The notes under the pieces: generated by a model
What the model was told of the DNA's origin: nothing
What the model saw: only the letters and a program-made list of their open reading frames with translations
Database searches by the model: none
Part shown: in pieces, positions 47,754 through 56,704 of the stretch
Position numbering within the stretch: position 1 is the stretch's first letter
How the letters are laid out: each line of letters begins with the position of its first letter
Source: Lachnospira multipara LB2003
Lineage (GTDB): Bacteria; Bacillota; Clostridia; Lachnospirales; Lachnospiraceae
Direction of reading: 5' to 3'
DNA length: 64,000 bases
Assembly (NCBI RefSeq): GCF_000702205.1
Contig: NZ_JNKW01000009.1
Span: 1 to 64,000, forward strand
Made by a program: the position numbers and the translations under genes

Positions 47754-47829
47754 ATTCCACCTCTACTTTTATAAATATTTATTGTGTCCTTTTTGTTCAA
47801 TGTAACTAGTTAAATGTCCTTTTTGTTCA

Positions 47830-49203
47830 CTATCTATCTTTTAAAGGAATATATTCCCTTCTATCCTGTACATTCATATAAGCAGGTCTAATAATTTTAC
47901 CACAGTTAATTAATTCCTCGATTCTATGAGCACTCCATCCAGATATTCTTGCAATAGCAAAAATAGGTGTGTAAAGTTCCATAGGAAGTCCAAGCATTTT
48001 ATATGCAAAACCGGAATAAAAATCCACGTTAGCTGAAACACCCTTATAGATTTTACGTTCCTTAGCAATTAATTCAGCTGCAATTCTTTCAACATTAGTC
48101 ATTAAACGATACTCATCTTCTTTACCTTTTTGCTTTGAAAGCTTCTCTACATAACCCTTAAAAGCTCTAGCTCTTGGATCTGAAAGGGAATAAACTGCAT
48201 GTCCCATACCATAAATAAGTCCAGTTTTATCAAAAGCTTTTTTATGAAGAATTTCGTCAAGATAACTTGTTAATTCATCCTCATCTTCCCAGTTTTTAAC
48301 ATGTTCTTTAATATCTTCAAACATCTTAACAACCTTTATATTAGCTCCACCATGTCTTGGACCCTTTAAAGAACCAAGGGAAGAAACCACAGCAGAATAT
48401 GTATCTGTACCTGATGATGTAACAACATGAGTTGTAAAAGTAGAATTATTACCACCACCATGTTCTGCGTGAAGAACTAATGCCACATCAAGTAATTGTG
48501 CCTCAAGCTTAGTATATTCGCTATCCGGTCTTAATAGATGAAGTATGTTTTCTGCAGTTGATAGGTCAGGTCTAGGCTCGTGAATAATTAAGCTGCCTCC
48601 AAAAGTTGACTGCTTATAGGCCTGATAACTATACACTGCAAGCAATGGAAATTCTGATATAAGCTGCATACTTTGCCTAACCACATTAGGAATTGAGACA
48701 TCATCTGCCCTAGAATCATATGAATATAGCATAAGTACACTTCTTGCAAGGGCATTCATTATATCCTTGCTTGGTTTTTTCATAATAATATCTCTAACAA
48801 AGTTTGGAGGAATCTGTCTATAATCTCCAAGCATAGCTGTAAAGCGCTCTAATTGCTTTTGATTAGGTAATTCTCCAAACATAAGTAAATATGTTGCCTC
48901 TTCAAAACCAAATCTTTTCTCACTTGTAATTCCAGCTATGAGATTTTCAACATCAATGCCTCTATAATAAAGCTTTCCATCACAAGGATGTGAAACTCCA
49001 TCTTTATCTGTATAACTAGCAACTATTTCGCTGATTTCTGTAAGACCTGTAAGTACACCCTTACCATTTAAATCTCTAAGTCCTCTTTTAACCTGATATT
49101 TTTCATAAAGTGGTTCCTGTATCTTATTATTATTTCTTGCTTTTGTGGCCAAGTCCTTTATATCCTGCGTAATTTGTGAAAAATTCTTTTCCGTAACTTC
49201 CAT
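47830..49203 (-). CDS. gltA: Citrate synthase
   Basis: 457 residues, a long Firmicutes-type citrate synthase. Catalytic motifs: HAEHGGGNNSTFT (His), GMGHAVYSLSDPRA (His) and NVDFYSGFAYKMLG (Asp). Condenses acetyl-CoA and oxaloacetate, the entry to glutamate synthesis in an anaerobe with an incomplete cycle. GGAGG precedes the start. It lies 18 bases after the DUF1653 gene. A pair of TGTCCTTTTTGTTCA repeats 30 bases apart follows the stop. Confidence 0.95.
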   Translation of the reverse strand: MEVTEKNFSQITQDIKDLATKARNNNKIQEPLYEKYQVKRGLRDLNGKGVLTGLTEISEIVASYTDKDGVSHPCDGKLYYRGIDVENLIAGITSEKRFGFEEATYLLMFGELPNQKQLERFTAMLGDYRQIPPNFVRDIIMKKPSKDIMNALARSVLMLYSYDSRADDVSIPNVVRQSMQLISEFPLLAVYSYQAYKQSTFGGSLIIHEPRPDLSTAENILHLLRPDSEYTKLEAQLLDVALVLHAEHGGGNNSTFTTHVVTSSGTDTYSAVVSSLGSLKGPRHGGANIKVVKMFEDIKEHVKNWEDEDELTSYLDEILHKKAFDKTGLIYGMGHAVYSLSDPRARAFKGYVEKLSKQKGKEDEYRLMTNVERIAAELIAKERKIYKGVSANVDFYSGFAYKMLGLPMELYTPIFAIARISGWSAHRIEELINCGKIIRPAYMNVQDRREYIPLKDR

Positions 49204-49221
49204 TAGTTGCCCTCCAGTTTT

Positions 49222-49821
49222 CTATCTCCTTAACCTTGCTCCTTCATACTTAGTATGTGCCTCAAGCACTGACTTTAATGATTTAAACCTTGTATTTAAA
49301 TCCCCCTTATCTACTACAATATCAAGGGATTCAGCAAAAAGATCAATTAAGTCATCATTAATATTGCTTCTAAGTAGTAATAATGCATCTAATTTGTCTT
49401 CATATTCCTTAGAATCAAGGAATCTCTCAACTAATTCTCCAACACGCTTAGTATTAGATACAAGTAAATTATCCTCTCTAGCTTCGCTATTTGCACTAGT
49501 TTCATTGGCTATATAATCTGTATTTCCTGCATTTGCACTAGTTTTACTAGCTGTGTCTTCTTCTATATCAGATACATTCCCCTCTGCATCAATATCTACC
49601 AATGTAAATCTATATTTTGCCTTAACTTCTGGGTATTTTTTGTGATCGACTTCACTAAGAAACATGTCTATCGGTCTTACATATAGCTTAAAATCACCAT
49701 ATAATGCCTGATATAACACAAGAGCTTCCTTTGTTTCTGAGTGATAAACCACATCAATTGCCTTGTATAATTTATTTTTAAAATGTTTATAAAATCCGCC
49801 TTTTACTAATTCTCTAGCCAT
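49222..49821 (-). CDS. DUF1653 domain protein
   Basis: 199 residues. The first 75 residues are a DUF1653 domain (GGFYKHFKNKLYKAIDVVYH to VRPIDMFLSEVDHKKYP); the rest is acidic, low-complexity and then helical, with no known motif. DUF1653 has no established function. The start at 49821 has GGGAGG 7 bases before it. It is immediately upstream of citrate synthase, probably co-transcribed. Confidence 0.75.
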   Translation of the reverse strand: MARELVKGGFYKHFKNKLYKAIDVVYHSETKEALVLYQALYGDFKLYVRPIDMFLSEVDHKKYPEVKAKYRFTLVDIDAEGNVSDIEEDTASKTSANAGNTDYIANETSANSEAREDNLLVSNTKRVGELVERFLDSKEYEDKLDALLLLRSNINDDLIDLFAESLDIVVDKGDLNTRFKSLKSVLEAHTKYEGARLRR

Positions 49822-49947
49822 TTTTATTCCTCCCGAAAATGAATATAGTAATTTCAATCAGATAAATTTTTAGTTGTCAAAAAACCGATTATGAATTAAA
49901 TATATTTTACTATAAAATATACATATTTACAAATAGATAGATAGAAT

Positions 49948-50124
49948 TCAAAAAAATGAGACAAATACGCATAAAAAAAGAGCTTCATTAACTTCATATG
50001 GATTTGACAAATGAAATGCGTTTTGGAATTTGTTTTGAAATTCACTGAACAACATCCCCGTATGAAGTGTAACTCGTCCTAATTTTATCTTCATGTAATA
50101 CGCCCTCACTTTCTTTAGAATCAT
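49948..50124 (-). CDS. Candidate 58-residue protein coupled to the AAA+ gene
   Basis: An open frame begins with ATG 3 bases after the AAA+ stop codon (TAATTAATG) and runs 58 codons (start MILKKVRAYYMKIKLGRVTL; end CVFVSFF). A second in-frame ATG at 50094 follows a GTGAGGG that could be its ribosome site. No motif is recognised, and the last dozen residues are Phe-rich and could be non-coding read-through. The coding nature is not certain. Confidence 0.35.
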   Translation of the reverse strand: MILKKVRAYYMKIKLGRVTLHTGMLFSEFQNKFQNAFHLSNPYEVNEALFLCVFVSFF

Positions 50125-50127
50125 TAA

Positions 50128-51255
50128 TTACTTTTCAAGTTCCTCCACAGCCCGAGCAAGTTGTTCCTGGAACGTGATTGGTCTTTCAAATTCCGCCTTT
50201 CCCCATTTTGTTTTTACATCATTAATGTCCTTTATTTTCATTGATAGCTTTCCATATCCAGGAGCATTTATCATCGCTTCAGTATACGCTTTTAGAATTA
50301 TTTCTTTTAGAGTTGCTTCAATTAATCTACAACCATATTTCGAATTGGCGCTTTTCTTTAGTTTTTCAAGAACGGGCTCTTCTATTACGAGCTTGTTTAA
50401 GTTGAAGCTTTCTGTAGCTTCATTTACGCACTTTTTAATAACCTTTTCAACTGATTCTTCAGATAATAGCTCATAGTTCACAATGTATGGGAAACGTCCA
50501 ATAATTTCACTTGAAGCTCCTGCATCTACCATATCATCACGAGTTAATGGTTTGTAGTGCTCCTTATTTTTATCAGACCATTCCGAGCCTAATCCAATTT
50601 GGTTCGGCTTATTGTTACAGCTTTCTCGATACAAGTCAAAAGAACCTAATCCAACGAACATTAATTTATCTGTATTTACCATTAATCCTTTTGGACCACG
50701 AACCTCTCCGCCTTCAATGATAGTGAGCATTCCAGATTGCACTTCACGATTAACATTTTCCCCAGTACCGCTAAAAACAGGCACCATCTTCTTATCAAAT
50801 TCATCTAAAAATACGATTCCCACTGGGTTCTCAATTCCTTCTTGGAAAAATGGAATTAAGATTGAATTTGCATCTTGTCCTTTGAATCCGTTTGATGTTA
50901 TTGCTGACACGTCATAAATATAAACGTACATACTAGGAATCTGTTTACTAAAATAATCCTTTAATGCCCTATATGTTTCTGTTTTTCCACAACCTGATGG
51001 GGCTGATAGTAACATGTTGTTTTTTATAGGAGTTCCATTTAACACTCCACTTAAGTAATTGTACACATTTGCAAGAACTAATTTTAAAGAATCCTGACCT
51101 ATGACACGTTTTGAAATCTCATTGTAAAACTCTGAAAATGGTGTTCTCTGAAACCATTCATATATTTCGTTCTTAACTGTTGTTTCGTATTCCATGCTTG
51201 CAAGTGTTAAGACTCTGGGTTCCTGCACTTTTTTAAAATCTTTATTAATATCCAT
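50128..51255 (-). CDS. Stand-alone Clp/HslU-type AAA+ ATPase
   Basis: 375 residues with one AAA+ module of the ClpX/HslU/ClpB-D2 type: a Gly-rich entry ISKRVIGQDSLKLVLANVY, Walker A LLSAPSGCGKTE near 86-97, Walker B GIVFLDEFDKKMVP near 143-156, a sensor region KLMFVGLGSFD, and the C-terminal AAA lid (NSKYGCRLIEATLKEI, sensor 2 Arg). No zinc or N-domain and no visible ClpP loop. Its base and codon use look slightly less AT-rich than the neighbours, hinting at transfer. The start at 51255 has AGGTGG 8 bases upstream. Role and partner unknown. Confidence 0.82.
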   Translation of the reverse strand: MDINKDFKKVQEPRVLTLASMEYETTVKNEIYEWFQRTPFSEFYNEISKRVIGQDSLKLVLANVYNYLSGVLNGTPIKNNMLLSAPSGCGKTETYRALKDYFSKQIPSMYVYIYDVSAITSNGFKGQDANSILIPFFQEGIENPVGIVFLDEFDKKMVPVFSGTGENVNREVQSGMLTIIEGGEVRGPKGLMVNTDKLMFVGLGSFDLYRESCNNKPNQIGLGSEWSDKNKEHYKPLTRDDMVDAGASSEIIGRFPYIVNYELLSEESVEKVIKKCVNEATESFNLNKLVIEEPVLEKLKKSANSKYGCRLIEATLKEIILKAYTEAMINAPGYGKLSMKIKDINDVKTKWGKAEFERPITFQEQLARAVEELEK

Positions 51256-51353
51256 TTTGAATACCACCTTTCTTTATTATTATTCATTTAGTTTGAATTG
51301 TACGTTTGACTCTTCACTTAACATAAAGTCTCTATATTCAAGCTGATATTATA

Positions 51354-51531
51354 AATAAGTGCCAAACTTAAAATTTTGTGACATGTTTTTTGTATCTTTT
51401 ATGCGTTTTTTCATTCACATCTCTAATACGTGCCACTCTTAAAATTTTGTGACAACTATAAGTCGACACAAAATAAAAAAAGTATTTTTTATTACATCGT
51501 TAATACGTGCCACTCCTAAAATTTTGTGACA
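51354..51531. repeat. Three spaced direct repeats upstream of the AAA+ gene
   Basis: About 30-base repeats at 51354-51384, 51425-51454 and 51502-51531. The shared core reads GTGCCA, then five or six variable bases, then TAAAATTTTGTGACA; copies two and three are nearly identical, copy one is more diverged. The starts are 71 and 77 bases apart. On the minus strand they lie in the leader of the AAA+ gene. The layout resembles the multiple terminal repeats of IS21-type elements, or a regulator-binding array. Confidence 0.75.
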
Positions 51532-51535
51532 TAAA

Positions 51536-51563
51536 AATAGAGCCCGTGTTTACGAGCTCTATT
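51536..51563 (-). terminator. Terminator-like hairpin next to the repeat array
   Basis: Hairpin AATAGAGCtCGT/ACGgGCTCTATT followed on the minus strand by TTTTT. It lies just after the downstream end of the surface-protein region and beside the third repeat. Confidence 0.55.
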
Positions 51564-51577
51564 GGGTTATATTTAAC

Positions 51578-51609
51578 AAAAAAGCCGACTAGATTTCTCT
51601 AGCCGACTT
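51578..51609 (-). terminator. Terminator after the surface-protein gene (copy 1 of a shared hairpin)
   Basis: GTCGGCTAGAgaaaTCTAGTCGGC followed by TTTTTT on the minus strand. The same hairpin recurs at 55721 and 56888. Confidence 0.8.
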
Positions 51610-51699
51610 CTTATTAATTAATTTCTACTATGTGGTATCTTAATCTATCTAATATAGAACTGTTAGCACCACTAGCTACTGTTATCTTTTGTTTTCTAT

Positions 51700-53019
51700 T
51701 TAATGTAATTCAGCTTCGGCTGTATCTATGCCTTGCTTTGTCTTAGCTTCAACCTTTAAATCAAATACTGAACTATTAGTTGTATTGTCTAACACATTTC
51801 CCACATTATCTTCTAAGTGATATGTAACACCATAGTCACCATTAAATAAGTTATCTGCAAAATTTTCAAGATTAACCGTCATAACATCAAAGCTACTCCA
51901 ATCAATGTGAGTATATCTATTATATTCATCTAATTCTTGATTATCTGCTTTTCCTATTGTAGCAACTTGTGAATTGTCATAATTTGTTACTACAATGCTA
52001 GACTTGTCTAAGTTAAGACCTGAGATATTGTCATGTCCTATAAGGCTTACGATATATTCTGTAAAATTAGACTTATCAAGGCCCACAATATTTTCTAGCT
52101 TATCTATACCTTCAAGTGTTGGTATATCATTATCACCAATAAGAGATGTATAACCATCTGTATCGTGATAAGTAGTTGTTTCGTTATAACTTATATGTGA
52201 GTCATGCCAAGCATCCCTCATAATAACCCAAGGATTAATAAGCATCGAGTTATCGCCTGTTAAAGTAACATTATTATAGCCTGTTCCACATATGCTCTTG
52301 CCATCTTTTCCTTTATTAGATGTGAAACTAGCTGAAGTTACTGTCTGAACATTTCCTGTATCTGTACTTGATACATAATCATATCCAAAGCTATCTATGT
52401 AATACCAACTAGATGTAGTTGCCTTGTCGCCATTTGCAAATAAAGCCTGGCGTTTATATTGCCAATTAGTTGATTGATTAGTATTTAAATAGTACCCAAT
52501 TTGAGTACCACTAGCACTTACACTTCCAAGACTTGTAACAATCGGTGTATCTGAATAATAAAAATATCCAGCAGGACTATCAATTGCCTGATTCTTCCAT
52601 TGTGGAGCGAAAGGTGTATCTGAATTACTTGTATTAGCATTTGGTTTCTCTATATCATTACCATCAGCGTCAGTAAAATGTTTCCATATTGCTACTAAAG
52701 TAACTGTTCCGTCCGAACTACGAAGGTTTTTAATTTTTTCATTAGCATTTATATATGACTTTGTACCAATACCGACACTTGGATCTGTATTAGTATTATT
52801 GGTGTATCCACCATAATTTGAGCCATCATAGACTTGCCAACTTCTAAACTCATAATCTTCTCTAGTTACGCTATTTGGTGCAGCAACCGTTTCGTCAAAA
52901 CGAACTTTTCTATCTGGGATTTGTTCCTCATTTGCAAGGTTCATATCGTAATGAACTGTATATGAGATAGGTTTCCATATAGCATAAAATGTAATTGTTG
53001 TACCATTACTTACATTCAC
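51700..53019 (-). pseudogene. C-terminal part of a frame-broken repeat surface protein
   Basis: 439-codon open frame that continues the protein at 53085-54431 in a different frame. It starts inside an InlB-type (Listeria-Bacteroides repeat) module (TFYAIWKPISYTVHYDMN), with no independent signal peptide or good ribosome site, then about 330 residues of an unrecognised extracellular region. The start given is only an open-frame GTG. A frame shift before the end could explain a further 27-codon open run (toward VEIN) that stops just before the terminator. Together with the upstream frame this was probably one gene of about 900 codons. Confidence 0.65.
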
Positions 53020-53335
53020 TCCTGATGACTTTGGTGTAACAGTTGTGCCTACCCTATTTAATCCTCCAAGGCTTGAACTAAAACTTAGAGAACTTCTTCT
53101 CTAGTTACGCTATCTGGTGCAGTAACCGTTTCGTCAAAACGAACTCTCTTATCTGGAATTTGTTCCTCATTTGCAAGGTTCATATCGTAATGAACTGTAT
53201 ATGAGATAGGTTTCCAGATTGCGTAAAATGTAATCGTTGTACCATTACTTACATTCACTCCTGATGATTTTGGTGTAACAGTTGTACCTACCCTATTTAA
53301 TCCTCCAAGGCTTGAACTAAAACTTAGAGAACTAT
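52858..53335 (-). repeat. 239-bp tandem duplication in the surface-protein gene
   Basis: Two adjacent copies, 52858-53096 and 53097-53335, about 95% identical by my count (roughly 12 differences). The unit length is 239, not a multiple of three, so reading through the junction changes frame and meets a TAA. Each copy encodes an InlB-like module. The divergence shows that the copies are not brand new, although the frame break may be. Confidence 0.85.
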
Positions 53336-54431
53336 AAGAAGGATTTGTTGACCAGCCCACAAATTCATAGCCTGTTCTTGTTAGTGAACTAGCACTAGGC
53401 ATTGTTATACTATTACCAGCCTTAACATTTTTAATAGTTGTTACACTACCTGTTGGATTTGTTGTAATGGTATCACCATAGATATTCTTTGTCGTTACAC
53501 TTGTTGGGTTTGGGTTAAATATAACATCATAGGTGAATTTATAATATATATTTACGGTTGTATCTGCATTTAAAGTCTGTACACCAGTAGAAGTAGTACC
53601 AATTTTGGTTTCTGTACCATTTTCCACCTTAGTAATCTTATCTACATAGACATTACTTCTATTGCTTCTTGTAGCATTAATAGAATAAGTATAGCCTTTT
53701 GTAACGTTCATATATACATCGCTTTGCCATGCATTTGAATCAGATATTTTAAAATTACCATATGAACCATCTGTAAATTCCTGCCATGAAGAGCCAGTCC
53801 AATATAGTGGATTTACATTCAAAACCTTTTGTTGATCTGGATCATCTTCCCAAACGATTGTGATGGTATAATCAGAATTATCTTCTCTAGTTTTAGGAGT
53901 GCGACCTGCATTTTTATCAGCAAGCCAGTCTCCTTCATAAATACCACAGTCAACAAGTATTGAATACTTATCTGGCTGATATGTGGACATATATCCTGAA
54001 TCATCTCTAACACCTGCAATCCTTTTACCTTCTGGTGGGTTAGTTACTTGAATATAAAGATATGGAGTATGACTAGTAAAATTTCCACTTACAGATGTAC
54101 TGGGAATATCATAACCTTCAGGTCCGAAAGAAAAATCTTCTGTCAACTTACCCCAAGTATCCCTACCGTTTTCCTCTAATGACTTCCAAGCTTTTTCTGC
54201 AGATGTACCACTACGCATATTTGCTTCATTATCGTCTGAATCATACCAGGTAATTGTATATGAACCACTTCCGCCCTCTTGATTAATACCAATATAAAAT
54301 GTTGCATTACTTGTATCTAGAGCGTAAACCACCTTAGATGAAATTGTTATGAATAATAAGATAATTATAAATGTAACTAGAACTAATGACTTCCGACCTT
54401 TGTCCTTTTGTGATTGCCATGCTTTTATCAT
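53085..54431 (-). pseudogene. N-terminal part of a secreted InlB-repeat surface protein
   Basis: 448 residues as read. Signal peptide/membrane helix (about 16-38), then an extracellular beta-rich region, a segment with YTITIVWEDDPDQQKVL, and an InlB-like repeat (GYEFVGWSTNPSYSS and FYAIWKPISY). The frame ends TREEVL-stop at the 239-bp duplication junction. GGAGG precedes the ATG. As an isolated product it would lack the C-terminal half; an adhesin or repeat-rich surface protein is the likely original role. Confidence 0.75.
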
Positions 54432-54498
54432 ATTAACCTCCTAAGATTTATTTTTTGAGTATTATCACCTCATAATAAATATAGAAGATTAAAATAAA

Positions 54499-54533
54499 AA
54501 AATAGCTACCTCAAAAAGAGATAGCTATATATA
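54499..54533 (-). terminator. Terminator after the lipoprotein gene
   Basis: Arms ATAGCTATCTC/GAGGTAGCTAT with a run of seven T on the minus strand, just after the stop at 54542. Confidence 0.75.
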
Positions 54534-54541
54534 ATAAATAT

Positions 54542-55627
54542 TTAGTCTATTCCATAGAATAAGGCTGTTTTCCAAACAGAAGCTAGTGCATTTTCAAAGC
54601 CTTCATCCTCTGGTACAAATCTAGAAGCCATAACCATACGAGCGATAGTGTTATCTTTATTAAAGACATAAAACCTACCCTTAGCTGTTGGAGTAGCATC
54701 TGAATATCTCATGAAATATATTTGTGGATTACTAGTACGCTCTAATTCATCCCATGTTAATTTCCAACTATCTGTTAAATCACGACCATCATGAATTGAA
54801 ATAGCTGTAATATAAGGGCTTGTTGCTGAACCTTCTGAAATATCACTAGAGCTTATATCTACTGAATTAGATGTATCATTAGCAACTTCATTAGATGAAG
54901 AATTATTACTAGCATTTGAGTTAGTAGTTACATTAGAAGAACTATTTGAGCTTGAAACCTGTGCCTGTGCTTCTGCCTGAGCCTTAGCTGCTTCTTCGGC
55001 TGCTTTCTTTTGTTCTTGTTCAAGCATATATGTTGCATATTCACTAGCTGTATAAAACTTTAAACCATCATCTGTTGTGAGTACATTAGTTACAACATCC
55101 TTATCAACATTAAAGCATACACAGAAGTACATATATACGCTAAAGTGTGTTGTTTCAAAAGTTACGGTGTTATCTTCATAAGTTGTATTACAAGCTTCAA
55201 GAGTGTTTGTATCTGGGTTGTAGTAATAAACTCTATATTCTGTTGTATAGCCCTCTGGAGCATTTAACTTATCTAACGTCTTAGTGATAGAAACTGTTCC
55301 ATTTGGCTGAACCTTCTCGTTATTAGCATCTGTCATATTTAAATCAAATGACTTGACTGTAGTATAACCGCCATCAAGACCTGCGTTTGTAATTGCAGTA
55401 GTCATATCAGCAGTTACTTCAACTTCTGAAGAATTAAATGTAAGTCCTTCAAGTTCAACGCCCTCAACGCTTGAACCATCTGCACTTGTAAGAGTATCAG
55501 GAGTTGTTTCCGTTACAACTTCTGTTACATTTTCTGATGTATTTTTCTTTGTTCCACATGCTGTTAAAAGACTTGATAGGGCAAGTGTGGAAATTAAAAG
55601 TGTTGTTATTAATTTTTTCTTTCTCAT
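54542..55627 (-). CDS. Secreted lipoprotein with Ser/Asn-rich linker
   Basis: 361 residues. Lipobox LLTAC (Cys near 24), a beta-rich domain (about 45-175) that resembles a ZU5- or Ig-like extracellular fold (VKSFDLNMTDANN, VTFETTHFSVYMYF), a coiled Glu/Ala/Gln segment near 205-225, a long Ser/Asn-rich linker (about 226-270), and a C-terminal domain (WKLTWDELERTSNP to FYGID) with no known motif. AAGGAG precedes the ATG. It lies upstream of the surface-protein gene, separated by a terminator. Function unknown. Confidence 0.75.
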   Translation of the reverse strand: MRKKKLITTLLISTLALSSLLTACGTKKNTSENVTEVVTETTPDTLTSADGSSVEGVELEGLTFNSSEVEVTADMTTAITNAGLDGGYTTVKSFDLNMTDANNEKVQPNGTVSITKTLDKLNAPEGYTTEYRVYYYNPDTNTLEACNTTYEDNTVTFETTHFSVYMYFCVCFNVDKDVVTNVLTTDDGLKFYTASEYATYMLEQEQKKAAEEAAKAQAEAQAQVSSSNSSSNVTTNSNASNNSSSNEVANDTSNSVDISSSDISEGSATSPYITAISIHDGRDLTDSWKLTWDELERTSNPQIYFMRYSDATPTAKGRFYVFNKDNTIARMVMASRFVPEDEGFENALASVWKTALFYGID

Positions 55628-55720
55628 AAATTTCTCCTTATAATTATATTGTAAAGAACTGTTTTGTTCTTTTCTGCATTAAATATATAAGTTTTTTTGG
55701 TGGATTTTGAAAAATATCTA

Positions 55721-55752
55721 AAAAAAATCGACTAGATTTCTCTAGTTGACTT
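55721..55752 (-). terminator. Terminator-like hairpin, copy 2 of the shared sequence
   Basis: GTCAACTAGAgaaaTCTAGTCGA with a T-run, matching the hairpins at 51578 and 56888 except for arm changes. No gene ends directly before it on this strand, so it may be a relic. Confidence 0.6.
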
Positions 55753-55803
55753 TGAATGCGAAAGATAGAAAGTTATATATAGCTTTTTTGCCTTTTAGAC
55801 TTT

Positions 55804-55860
55804 TTTGTAAACTTAGTGGTGGGTTTTCTAAGTCTTCTTGTAAACTTAGTGGTGGGTTTT
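55804..55860. repeat. Two-copy 33-bp direct repeat
   Basis: TTGTAAACTTAGTGGTGGGT and four following bases occur at 55805 and again at 55838, 33 bases apart. It lies in a 550-base stretch (55628-56181) where I see no gene, only hairpins and AT-rich DNA. Confidence 0.7.
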
Positions 55861-55892
55861 TATTTCACCAAAATAAATTTACTAGATAAATA

Positions 55893-55920
55893 AAAAAAAC
55901 GCCATGAACCCATGACGTAA
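55893..55920. terminator. Hairpin terminator in the gene-free stretch
   Basis: ACGTCATGggttCATGGCGT followed by a T-run on the minus strand; reads as a Rho-independent terminator without an obvious gene in front. Confidence 0.6.
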
Positions 55921-56093
55921 AAAGCTATTAGTGTTAATAAAAATATGTGCGAACTTTTATCTATAGCAACTGGCTGGCATTTTAAAGCCCCTTTAGTTTT
56001 GTGTCATAAAGTTTCCTTTATTTTACCTTTTATATATTTACTTAGCAAAGATATTATATAGAGATGGAAGGTGGATGTCAAGAAATAAAAAAT

Positions 56094-56137
56094 AATGCCC
56101 ACGACTATATATTATATATAGCCGAGAGCATTTTTGT
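56094..56137 (-). terminator. Terminator after the DUF4143 remnant
   Basis: Long hairpin AATGCTC...GGGCATT enclosing a TATATA-rich stem, followed by T-rich DNA, 45 bases after the stop at 56182. Confidence 0.65.
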
Positions 56138-56181
56138 GATTTACTTATAGATAGATTTCTACTATTTAATCTTATAAATAA

Positions 56182-56671
56182 TTATAAAAATGGTAACATA
56201 TAAATTGGAATATAGTTTATTCCATTTTCACGTTTATAATCTTTTGTATGAACTACATATTTATCCTTTATTCTTCTACTAAATTTATCACAAAACATAT
56301 CTAATGATTTATGTGCTCTATAATTACCTGATTTTACTTCAATAGGACATATTTTGTTACCAACAGAGATAAGAAAATCTATTTCATAAATATGATTTGA
56401 TGTTGTATTTTCCATAGTATAATAAAATAAATTATTACCTTTCGTTCTTAGTATTTGAGCAACAACATTTTCATAAATATATCCTAAATTAGTTTCTAGC
56501 TTATTTGAAAGTAGTTTGCTATATATAATATTTTCCGTATATTTCTTATCTTTGAACGCTAGTGTTATAAATAATCCAACATCAGAAGCAAACAATTTAA
56601 ACCGTTTCAAATCTTTGTCTAAAGACATTCCGACATTAGGATCATTTGCACGTAAAGATAGTATTCTTCAT
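56182..56671 (-). pseudogene. 3' remnant of a DUF4143 AAA+ ATPase gene
   Basis: The open frame (56182-56628, plus in-frame codons up to the TGA near 56670) encodes the C-terminal DUF4143 part of the family: NDPNVGMSLDKDLKRFKLFASDVGLF, a GYIYENVVAQIL helix and the nuclease-like YEIDFLISVGNKICPIEVKSG. The N-terminal ATPase (P-loop, winged helix) is missing. A ribosome site (AAGGAGG, 86-80 of 56600s) and an ATG at 56671 remain upstream, but out of frame with the remainder, as expected after an internal deletion plus frameshift. If translation begins at the internal ATG 56628, a 148-residue protein could still be made. Confidence 0.8.
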
Positions 56672-56704
56672 GGTTTGAGCCTCCTTATGATTTTATTATA
56701 ACGC

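Noticed and set aside
47785-47829. TGTCCTTTTTGTTCA repeated twice downstream of citrate synthase
   Set aside because: Two 15-base copies in AT-rich DNA with no hairpin or gene context; too weak to be a separate finding.
49930-50130. Hairpin around CTTCATA/TATGAAG downstream of the AAA+ gene as a strong terminator
   Set aside because: The arms are separated by about 55 bases and no T-run follows directly, so I do not call it; it may be inside the small ORF.
51256-51700. Complete IS21 insertion sequence
   Set aside because: No istA or istB transposase coding sequence is present; only repeats that resemble terminal repeats.
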